From contig OY970300.1 of assembly GCA_963716245.1 (NCBI GenBank), positions 744,001 through 808,000 of the forward strand: a stretch of 64,000 bases of DNA, read 5' to 3'. The position numbers were made by a program, and so were the translations under genes. The stretch comes from VRUE01 sp963716245. GTDB lineage: Bacteria; Actinomycetota; Thermoleophilia; Solirubrobacterales; 70-9. The notes beneath the pieces are model-generated. The model was not told the origin of the DNA. It saw nothing but the letters and a program-made list of their open reading frames with translations, and did not search any database. Shown here piece by piece: positions 39,468-46,358 of this stretch; the stretch's first letter is position 1; every line of letters starts with the position of its first letter.

Positions 39468-40732
39468 TTGTCGGCGACGCAGCCGACAGGATTGACCGCA
39501 GGCTAAGCGCCTCTGCGCCTAGATCGCCGGCGGAGCGGACTCGTGGCGGCCCCGCTTTGGGGCTACAGGCCTGTACCGCGGTCTTGGCGTTGCTCGGTGT
39601 CCTGCTCGCGATCGCATCGGGGGCGTCAGCGGCACCGGGGCACTTCACGGCCAACTTCTATCCCTCCCATTTGCAGGGGACGCCGATCAAAGGTAAAGCT
39701 AACTCGATTACAGCATCCGGCACGACGACTGAATGCAGCTCGAGCCTGTTCACAGGCGATCTGACCGCAAAAGCGACAGAACTCACACTGGAACCGTCGT
39801 TCACGGGCTGCCTTAGGGGTGCCGAGCCGCAGACAATTACATGGAACGGATGCGACTACGTCTTTCGCTCGGGCGAAGGGACCGAAAGCGAATTTCCGGT
39901 CACGGTCGACCTCAAATGTCCGATTGGGAAACAGATAGAAGTCCATGGCTACGCCAGCGCTACTAAACATGGAGAAGTGGTGTCGAACTGCACATTCACA
40001 GTTGGAGGCCAGACGGGGCTCAAAGGTCTCACTTACACAAAAGAGCCCGGAACGAACTCGTTCATCCTGGAGGGCACGATTGAACAAATTGCGTATCAGA
40101 TTCATGGCGCATGCTCATTTGGTCTCACAATCAACGAGAAAATGTCACAGCACGTCAACACGACAGTGCAGGCGACCGGTCCGATCGGGCACTTCACCGC
40201 CGACGCTTACCCAGCGCATCTGGATGGGTCGACCCTGAAAGGCAAAGTTGTTGCCTTCACAGATTCAGGTGCCACGTACGAATGCAGCTCGATGACCTAT
40301 ACAGGAGACCTGACCGGTAAAGCGACAGAAGTCACACTCGAACCGTCGTTCAGCGGCTGCCTCAAAGGCGCCGAACCGCAGACAATCACATGGAACGGAT
40401 GCGACTACGTCTTCAACGCTGAGGAAGGCACGGAAGCCGAATTCTCGGCCTCGGTCGATCTCGAATGCCCGGGCACCAATCGCGTGGAAATTCATACCTA
40501 TGCCAGCGTACAAAAACACAACGAAGGCATATCGAGTTGCACACTTACAATTTCAGAGCAGGCGGATCTCCAAGGCGTGACCTACACAAAAGAGCCCGAA
40601 ACGGATTCCTTCATCCTCGAGGGCGCGATAGAAGGCCTTGTCAGACAGGCGCACGGCGATTGCTCGTTCGGCTTCACAATCAACAACGAAATGACCCAGC
40701 ACGTCAACGCGACAGTCCTGGCTACAAACTGA
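39464..40732 (+). CDS. Secreted protein with two six-cysteine modules
   Basis: 422 residues from ATG 39464, in ATGA overlap with the three-module gene. The N-terminal signal region is long (about 58 residues), with a hydrophobic segment (TAVLALLGVLLAIASGASA) before APGHF. Two modules begin near 39633 and 40181 and keep all six cysteines: TECSS/YECSS, TGCL/SGCL, WNGCDYVF, LKCP/LECP, SNCTFT/SSCTLT, HGACSFG/HGDCSFG. It is clearly a duplicate of its neighbour. Coupled translation suggests the two products are made in fixed ratio. The end overlaps the convergent phosphopantetheinyl transferase gene by 11 bases. Confidence 0.82.
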   Translation: MIVGDAADRIDRRLSASAPRSPAERTRGGPALGLQACTAVLALLGVLLAIASGASAAPGHFTANFYPSHLQGTPIKGKANSITASGTTTECSSSLFTGDLTAKATELTLEPSFTGCLRGAEPQTITWNGCDYVFRSGEGTESEFPVTVDLKCPIGKQIEVHGYASATKHGEVVSNCTFTVGGQTGLKGLTYTKEPGTNSFILEGTIEQIAYQIHGACSFGLTINEKMSQHVNTTVQATGPIGHFTADAYPAHLDGSTLKGKVVAFTDSGATYECSSMTYTGDLTGKATEVTLEPSFSGCLKGAEPQTITWNGCDYVFNAEEGTEAEFSASVDLECPGTNRVEIHTYASVQKHNEGISSCTLTISEQADLQGVTYTKEPETDSFILEGAIEGLVRQAHGDCSFGFTINNEMTQHVNATVLATN

Positions 40733-41390
40733 TCAGCCGCGGCGGCCTCGTGGCGAGCGCCCCGCCGGCAAGCGCCCCGACGTAGCCCGGTCGGGGCTGA
40801 AGCGAGCAGAAGGTCGGCCGTGGAGCGAGGGGCACATCGGGATGGACCGAGCCGAGGCACTTGAGCGCAGCCTCGTGGCGCGTCCAGGCTTCGTGGAAGA
40901 CGGTCAGGCGCGTATCGACTGGGGCGTTGAGAACGGCCTCAGCTGCATCTTCGGCCAGGACCCTCTCGGCTAAGCGCATGAGGTTGCGACGAGGGCGGAT
41001 CCGCTCCACGTCGACACCGACCTCGTGGTCCCGGCAGACGGCGATCAGGGCCAGGTCGCTGGAGTGGCTGAGGTTGAAGTGCAGGCGGGGAGGGTCCTCG
41101 GCCAGGACCGGCTTGCCGTGGGGGTCGATGCGGATCGCGATCGAGGCGGGGTGCTCGTCCAGGTAGCGGGAGAGCACCGTTCGCAGGGCCCATCGGGATG
41201 CGACCCAGCGTCGCGCGGTGGGCTCGGAGAGGCGGGCGGCGCGGGCCTGCTCGTCGGGGGGAAGGGCGTCGGCCGGGGGCCAGTCGGGGAGATCGAGGTC
41301 GGCGCGCCAGACGTGGATCTCGCCCTCGTCGAGGCTCGGGTTCCTCGGCCCGGGCTGCCAGCTGAGCGTCGCCTGCTCGATGCCGGTCAA
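40722..41390 (-). CDS. 4'-phosphopantetheinyl transferase (Sfp/AcpT superfamily)
   Basis: 222 residues from TTG 41390; the frame runs on to 41486, but that part overlaps the divergent oxidoreductase start. It has the family motifs RRWVASRWALRTVLSRYL, LHFNLSHSSDLALIAV, VGVDVERIRPRRN with the metal Asp and Glu, and FHEAWTRHEAALKCLG. In the last motif W-x-x-K-E-A-x-x-K the first lysine is a histidine, which is unusual. It should attach phosphopantetheine to acyl or peptidyl carrier proteins, but no polyketide or peptide synthase lies in the window. It is therefore a stand-alone activator. Confidence 0.85.
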   Translation of the reverse strand: MTGIEQATLSWQPGPRNPSLDEGEIHVWRADLDLPDWPPADALPPDEQARAARLSEPTARRWVASRWALRTVLSRYLDEHPASIAIRIDPHGKPVLAEDPPRLHFNLSHSSDLALIAVCRDHEVGVDVERIRPRRNLMRLAERVLAEDAAEAVLNAPVDTRLTVFHEAWTRHEAALKCLGSVHPDVPLAPRPTFCSLQPRPGYVGALAGGALATRPPRLISL

Positions 41391-41457
41391 GCTACCGCAG
41401 GGAACGCGAGGGTCGGAGACGGATACCCGGGCTGCGCTGTCCGGGATACTTAGCGGC

Positions 41458-42501
41458 TTGGAGGCCGCGAGGAGGCAAGACGGCACGGTCGGCGTCGGGG
41501 TCGTCGGGCTCGGCTACTGGGGCTCGAATGTCGCACGCAACCTGGATGCGATGCCGGGCTTCGACCTGCGCTGGTGCTGCGACCTCGATGCGGACAGGCG
41601 GGAGGCGGCGGCGACGGCGTTTCCCGGCGCTCGTCTCAGCTCGGACCTCGACGAGGTGCTCGCCGACGAGGGCGTCGCGGCGGTCGCGGTGACGACGCCG
41701 GTGCCGACCCACGCACCGGTTGCGGAGCTGGCCCTCGCGGCCGGCAAGCACTGCTTCGTCGAGAAGCCGCTGGCCTGCGACGTCGCCTCGGCGGAGCGCC
41801 TGGTCGGCCTCGCCGCGGAGCGCGACCGGATCCTGATGGTCGGCCACCTGCTCGCCTACCACCCGGCCGTGGTCGCGCTCGGCGAGCTGTGCGGGTCCGG
41901 CGAGCTCGGCGAGATCCGCTACGTCTACTCGCAGCGCCTCAACCTGGGCAGGCTGCGGGCGGACGAGAACGCCCTCTGGAGCCTCGGCGCCCACGACGTG
42001 TCCGCGATCCTGGCCCTGACCGGGGAGCTGCCCGCCGAGGTCAGCGCCCGCGGCCAGAGCTACGTGCGCGAGGGGATCGAGGACGTCGTCTTCGCCCACC
42101 TCGCCTTCCCCGACGGCCTCGCCGCGCACATCCACGTCTCCTGGCTCGACCCGCGCAAGGAGCGCCGCCTGACCGTGGTCGGCTCGCGCCGGATGGCGAC
42201 CTTCGACGACATGGACGCGGAGCGCACGCTGACCGTCTACGACAAGGGGTTCGATCCCGACGCAGCGGTGCAGGGCGACTACGTCGCCCGCGCGGGGGAG
42301 CAGCGCAGCCCGGCGATCTCGCGCCGGGAGCCGCTGCGGATCGAGCTCGAGCACTTCCTCGACTGCCTGCGAAGCGGCGCCGCGCCCCGCACCGGGGGGC
42401 GGGAGGGTCTGCGGGTCGTGCGCGTGCTGGAGGCGCTGCAGCGCTCGCTCGACGCGGGCGGCGAGACGGTGGCAATCGCGCCCCGCGAGGCAACCGCGTG
42501 A
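41458..42501 (+). CDS. Gfo/Idh/MocA-type oxidoreductase (WbpB-like)
   Basis: 347 residues from TTG 41458, the only start near the fold's first strand. VGVVGLGYWGSNVARNLDA is the Rossmann motif. EKPLACDVASAERLV has the catalytic Lys in EKP, and the C-terminal domain contains SLGAHDVSAILALTG. In WbpB the enzyme oxidises UDP-GlcNAcA at C3. It is followed by an acetyltransferase, an aminotransferase and an epimerase, the set needed for UDP-2,3-diacetamido-mannuronate. There is no clear Shine-Dalgarno; a GATACT -10-like box at 41445 would make the mRNA leaderless. Confidence 0.85.
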   Translation: MEAARRQDGTVGVGVVGLGYWGSNVARNLDAMPGFDLRWCCDLDADRREAAATAFPGARLSSDLDEVLADEGVAAVAVTTPVPTHAPVAELALAAGKHCFVEKPLACDVASAERLVGLAAERDRILMVGHLLAYHPAVVALGELCGSGELGEIRYVYSQRLNLGRLRADENALWSLGAHDVSAILALTGELPAEVSARGQSYVREGIEDVVFAHLAFPDGLAAHIHVSWLDPRKERRLTVVGSRRMATFDDMDAERTLTVYDKGFDPDAAVQGDYVARAGEQRSPAISRREPLRIELEHFLDCLRSGAAPRTGGREGLRVVRVLEALQRSLDAGGETVAIAPREATA

Positions 42502-43064
42502 CGGAATCGGAGCTCTATCCGAGCGACCTGGCGCCGGGGCTGCTGCTCGGACCTGACGTCGATATGGGCGACGGGGTGAAGCTGGGGGGCCACGTCGCGA
42601 TCCACGCCGGCGTGCGGATCGGCGACGGCGCTCGAATCGGGGATCAAGCCCAGATCCGCGTCGGGGCGCAGATCGGCGCCGGCTGCACGGTCGGCAGCTT
42701 CGCCTCGATCGACCCAGGCGTGCGGCTGGGCAGCCGGGTCAGCGTTCAGACCCGCTGCTACCTGGCCGGCGGCACGACCGTCGAGGACGACGTCTTCATC
42801 GGCCCGGGGGTCACCCTGACGAACGACGACACGATGGGCCGCCACGCCCCGGACGAGGAGCTGTGCGGCGCGGTCCTGCGCCGCGCCTGCCGGATCGGGG
42901 GAGGGGTCGTCATCTGCCCCGGCGTGGAGATCGGCGAGGAGGCGTTCGTCGCCGCCGGCGCCGTCGTCACCGCCGATCTGCCCGCGCGCGCGGTCGCGAT
43001 GGGCGTGCCGGCGCGCGTGGTGCGCGAGGTCCCCGAGGAGGACTCGATCGAGCGCTGGCGCTGA
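42498..43064 (+). CDS. Left-handed beta-helix N-acetyltransferase (WbpD-like)
   Basis: 188 residues from GTG 42498, overlapping the oxidoreductase stop (GTGA). Hexapeptide repeats run through most of the chain: VKLGGHVAIHAGVRIGDGARIGDQAQIRVGAQIGAG. Then FIGPGVTLTNDDTMGRH is the WbpD/WlbB active-site segment. The end is GGGVVICPGVEIGEEAFVAAGAVVTADLPARAVAMGVPARVV. WbpD acetylates the 3-amino group of UDP-GlcNAc(3N)A. Gene order and motif agree with that assignment. Confidence 0.85.
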   Translation: MTESELYPSDLAPGLLLGPDVDMGDGVKLGGHVAIHAGVRIGDGARIGDQAQIRVGAQIGAGCTVGSFASIDPGVRLGSRVSVQTRCYLAGGTTVEDDVFIGPGVTLTNDDTMGRHAPDEELCGAVLRRACRIGGGVVICPGVEIGEEAFVAAGAVVTADLPARAVAMGVPARVVREVPEEDSIERWR

Positions 43065-43084
43065 GCCGAGGCCGGCCCGGCCGC

Positions 43085-43452
43085 CCGGTCAGTCCAATCG
43101 AGTGCGTTACCTGCCGCATCAGGTCGTCGAACGTGCTCCATTCGCACGGCGGCGCCGAGACTGCCACGCGCCAGCAGTAGTTCGCGCCGGCGTCGACGCG
43201 CGCCAGCCGGTCGACGCTCGGTCCGTTCTCGACCTCGTAATGGGCGCCGTCGGCGGCCCGCCAGGCGCCGCCGAACGGGTTGCGGAAGCCGTAGGCGTAG
43301 ACGTAATCGCGCGGGCCGATCCCGTTTCCGGCGTCGTGGAAGGGGTTGTCGGTCAGCGGATCGCCGCCGAGCGTCATCCGCAGGATCTCGGCGGCGCGCG
43401 CCAGCAGCGCCGCGCAGGCGATCAGCAGCGGTATGACGCCCCTCGTGCGCAT
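43085..43452 (-). pseudogene. Remnant of a PQQ-type sugar dehydrogenase (GSDH-like)
   Basis: On the minus strand a short frame begins with a signal peptide, MRTRGVIPLLIACAALLA. It passes directly into EILRMTLGGDPLTDNPF and YVYAYGFRNPFGGAWR...RVDAGANYCW. These are central blade motifs of soluble aldose sugar dehydrogenases (ILRL...G-x-P...NPF, WAYGLRNPF, GGNYGW). Those enzymes are about 350-450 residues; here the part between the signal and the central blade, and everything after it, is missing. It lies between the WbpD- and WbpE-like genes, on the opposite strand. It may instead be a short secreted peptide, but a deletion remnant fits better. Confidence 0.6.
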
Positions 43453-43514
43453 CGGCGGGAGACGTACCGACCGTGCCGAGTCGGCCGTATCCCGGCGGGT
43501 ACGCTGCCGGTTCC

Positions 43515-44630
43515 GTGAGCGTTCCCCTCTTCGCCACCCGGGCCGCGCTGGGGCCGCTGCTCGACGAGGTCGCGGCACGGCAGCGTGCGGTCCTCGAGTC
43601 CGGCCGCTACGTCCTCGGCCCCGAGGTCGAGGCGTTCGAGCGCGAGTTCGCCGACTTCGTCGGGACGCGCCACTGCGTCGGCGTCGCCAACGGCACCGAG
43701 GCGCTGACGATCGCCCTGCGCGCGCTCGGCGTCGGGCCCGGCGACGAGGTCGTCGTCCCGGCGCTCACCTTCTACGCGACCGCCGAGGCGGTGGTCAACG
43801 CGGGCGCCCGGCCGGTCTTCTGCGACGTCGATCCCGAGACCCTGACGATGACCGCCGCGACCGCCGCGCCGGCGGTCGGCGAGCGGACGGCGGCGCTGCT
43901 GCCGGTCCACCTGTTCGGCAACCCGGCGCCGATGGACGGGCTGCGGGACCTCGCCGCGGCGCGCGGGCTGCGGCTCCTGGAGGACGCCGCGCAGGCGGCC
44001 GGGGCGACCTTCGGCGGCCGCCGGGCGGGGTCGCTGGGCGACGCCGCGGCGTTCAGCTTCTTCCCGTCCAAGAACCTCGGCGGCTTCGGCGACGGCGGCG
44101 CGATCCTGACCGACGACGACGAGGTCGCGGCGCTGGCCCGGCGGCTGCGCGCGCACGGCTCCGACGACCGCCGGCTGCACACCGAGGTCGGCTACAACTC
44201 GCGGCTCGACGAGCTGCAGGCGGCCTCGCTGCGGGTCCTGCTCCCCCACCTGGGGGAGTGGACGCGGGCGCGGCGGCGGGTGGCGCGGAGCTACGAGGCG
44301 GCCGGCCTGGGCGAGCTGGTCGAGCTGCCGCGCGAGACCGAGGCGGGGGAGTCGTGCTTCCACCTCTACGTCGTGCGCAGCGAGGAGCGCGACCGGCTGG
44401 CGACCGGCCTGGCCGAGGCGGGCGTGGAGAGCCGCGCCTACTACACGACCCCGCTGCACCGCCAGCCGGCGCTGGAGCGCTACGCCCCGCCGGGTGCGCT
44501 GCCCGCCACGGAGCGCGCGGCGGCGACGACCCTGGCGCTGCCGATGGGACCGGCGCTGGAGGAGCCGCAGATCGCCGCCGTCGTCGCGGCGGCCCGCGCG
44601 GCGCTCCGGGCGGCCCGGGACGCCGGGTAG
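43515..44630 (+). CDS. DegT/DnrJ/EryC1/StrS aminotransferase (WbpE-like)
   Basis: 371 residues from GTG 43515; an in-frame GTG at 43473 adds a Pro/Gly-rich stretch. The PLP fold shows GRYVLGPEVEAFEREFADFVGTRHCVGVANGTEAL. The internal-aldimine Lys lies in FSFFPSKNLGGFGDGG, and the VGYNSRLDELQAASLR segment is conserved. WbpE-type enzymes aminate C3 of UDP-3-keto-GlcNAcA. It should act after the oxidoreductase at 41458 and before the acetyltransferase at 42498. Start choice is moderate. Confidence 0.9.
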   Translation: MSVPLFATRAALGPLLDEVAARQRAVLESGRYVLGPEVEAFEREFADFVGTRHCVGVANGTEALTIALRALGVGPGDEVVVPALTFYATAEAVVNAGARPVFCDVDPETLTMTAATAAPAVGERTAALLPVHLFGNPAPMDGLRDLAAARGLRLLEDAAQAAGATFGGRRAGSLGDAAAFSFFPSKNLGGFGDGGAILTDDDEVAALARRLRAHGSDDRRLHTEVGYNSRLDELQAASLRVLLPHLGEWTRARRRVARSYEAAGLGELVELPRETEAGESCFHLYVVRSEERDRLATGLAEAGVESRAYYTTPLHRQPALERYAPPGALPATERAAATTLALPMGPALEEPQIAAVVAAARAALRAARDAG

Positions 44631-44633
44631 GCC

Positions 44634-45752
44634 GTGAGGGTCCTCACCGTCGTCGGCAACCGGCCGCAGTTCGTCAAGGCGGCGGCCGTCTCCCGGCATC
44701 TGCGCGAGCACGCGACCGAGACGCTGGTCCACACCGGCCAGCACTACGACCGCGAGCTGTCCGCGGTCTTCTTCGAGGAGCTGGGCGTGCCGCCGCCCGA
44801 CCGCGAGCTGGGCGTGGGCTCCGGCAGCCACGCCGAGCAGACCGGGGCGGCGATGGTCGGCCTCGAGGAGGCGGTCCTCTCGGAGCGGCCCGACGCGATG
44901 CTCGTCTACGGCGACACCAACTCGACCCTGGCCGGGGCGCTGGTCGCCGCGAAGCTGTCGGTCCCACTCGCCCACGTCGAGGCGGGGATGCGCTCGTTCG
45001 ACCGCGGCATGCCCGAGGAGGTCAACCGGGTCGTCGCCGATCGCCTCGCGGGGCTGCTGCTCTGCTCGACCGAGGCCGCGGTCGACAACCTGCGCGCCGC
45101 CGGCCTGGGCGGGGGCGCCCGGCTGGTCGGCGACGTGATGGCCGACGTCGCCCTGACCGTCGGGCCGCTCGCCGAGCGCCGCTCGCGTGCGCCGGAGCGG
45201 TTCGGCGTCGAGCGCGGCGGCTACCTGCTCGCCACCGCCCACCGCGCCGCCAACGTGGACGAGCCGGCGGCGCTCACGCGCCTCGTGGCGCTGCTGCGCG
45301 TCGTCGCCGAGCGGTTCGGCCCGCTCGTCTTCCCGCTCCACCCCCGGACCCGCGCCCGGCTGGAGGACACGGGCCTGCTGGACGACCTCGACGGGGCGCC
45401 CGGCGTCGAGCTGTGCGAGCCGCTCGGGTACCTCGACTTCGCCTGCCTGGTCCGCGGCGCCCGGGCCGTGCTGACCGACTCCGGCGGGCTGCAGAAGGAG
45501 GCCTACCTGGCCGGGGTGCCCTGCGTGACCCTGCGCGAGCGGACCGAGTGGGTGGAGACGGTCGAGAGCGGCTGGAACCGGCTCGCCGGGCTTGACGCCG
45601 ACCGCGCGCTCGAGGCGGTGGGGGATCTGACCGGGCGCCGGCGCGGCGAGCGTCCCGATCCGGGGATCTACGGCGACGGGCAGGCGGGGCGACGCTGCGT
45701 CGAGGAGCTGCTCGCCTGGGCGGCGGCGAGCGGCGGGGTCGTCTCCGGCTGA
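44634..45752 (+). CDS. UDP-N-acetylglucosamine 2-epimerase family (WbpI-like)
   Basis: 372 residues of the WecB/WbpI GT-B-like fold. It has VVGNRPQFVKAAAV, HTGQHYDRELS, VYGDTNSTLAGAL, HVEAGMRSFDRGMPEEVNRVVAD, ATAHRAANVDE and the C-terminal TDSGGLQKEAYLAGVPC. The neighbours suggest the WbpI reaction, C2 epimerisation of UDP-2,3-diacetamido-glucuronate to the manno form. It starts three bases after the aminotransferase stop. A UDP-sugar 6-dehydrogenase (WbpA) is not in the window and must be encoded elsewhere. Confidence 0.9.
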   Translation: MRVLTVVGNRPQFVKAAAVSRHLREHATETLVHTGQHYDRELSAVFFEELGVPPPDRELGVGSGSHAEQTGAAMVGLEEAVLSERPDAMLVYGDTNSTLAGALVAAKLSVPLAHVEAGMRSFDRGMPEEVNRVVADRLAGLLLCSTEAAVDNLRAAGLGGGARLVGDVMADVALTVGPLAERRSRAPERFGVERGGYLLATAHRAANVDEPAALTRLVALLRVVAERFGPLVFPLHPRTRARLEDTGLLDDLDGAPGVELCEPLGYLDFACLVRGARAVLTDSGGLQKEAYLAGVPCVTLRERTEWVETVESGWNRLAGLDADRALEAVGDLTGRRRGERPDPGIYGDGQAGRRCVEELLAWAAASGGVVSG

Positions 45753-45755
45753 GGC

Positions 45756-46310
45756 TCAGCGCGCGGAGAAGCGGCGCGAGAGCACCGCGATCCCACCGGC
45801 CAGCAGCGCGATCGCACCGAGCAGGATCAGGCTGGCCGGCACGGAGGTGTTGCCCGCGTCGGTCACGTCGGCGGCGATCGCCCCGCCGACGAGCCTGCCG
45901 CCGTCGCCGGGACCGCCCGGGCCACCGGTGCCGAGTCCGCCGACCCCGGAGCCCGATCCGTCGCCATCCGAGTCGCCACCCGCCCGGCCGGCGTAGGCCA
46001 GCCCCGGGACGCGCGAGGAGGAGCCGAAGTTGTTCTCGGACCGGTAGAGGGACCCGCTCGCGTCGGTCTGGCCGCCGCTGGCATCGCCGCTCGCACCGCT
46101 CGTTCCGCCCCCACCTCCGGTTCCGCCGCCGCCCTTGGGGGAGGCGTCTTCGCGGCCCCGTTCGAAGGGGAGCTCGTAGACGGCTCCGGACGGGCTGCCC
46201 TTCGGGGGGTCGCCAGGCGCCGAATATGCTGTCGGCGCATGCAGGGAAGCCGCGAGGAGCAGCAGGGAACCGAGCAGGTATCCGCGGTGGCGGACGCGCC
46301 TCCGAGTCAT
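45756..46310 (-). CDS. Secreted Gly-rich protein with C-terminal membrane anchor
   Basis: 184 residues from ATG 46310; the frame is open further right but lacks family features there. A signal peptide (GYLLGSLLLLAASLHAPTAYSA) is followed by a low-complexity Gly/Ser/Asp stretch. A C-terminal membrane helix (SLILLGAIALLAGGIAVLS) ends with RRFSAR. The layout resembles a surface-anchored protein, but there is no LPXTG. A TATCCT box ends about seven bases before the ATG, so the transcript may be leaderless. It is convergent with the epimerase (3-base gap) and divergent from the ligase. Function unknown. Confidence 0.6.
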   Translation of the reverse strand: MTRRRVRHRGYLLGSLLLLAASLHAPTAYSAPGDPPKGSPSGAVYELPFERGREDASPKGGGGTGGGGGTSGASGDASGGQTDASGSLYRSENNFGSSSRVPGLAYAGRAGGDSDGDGSGSGVGGLGTGGPGGPGDGGRLVGGAIAADVTDAGNTSVPASLILLGAIALLAGGIAVLSRRFSAR

Positions 46311-46358
46311 CTCGTCAAGGATAACCACGGATACCCGGAGAAGTCGCTGCAGGCCGAG

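Noticed and set aside
37701..40732. Module repeats as a sequencing or assembly artefact
   Set aside because: The modules differ at many synonymous and non-synonymous positions, so they are real diverged copies.
45756..46310. Sortase-anchored surface protein
   Set aside because: The C-terminal helix and basic tail look right, but no LPXTG-like motif precedes them.
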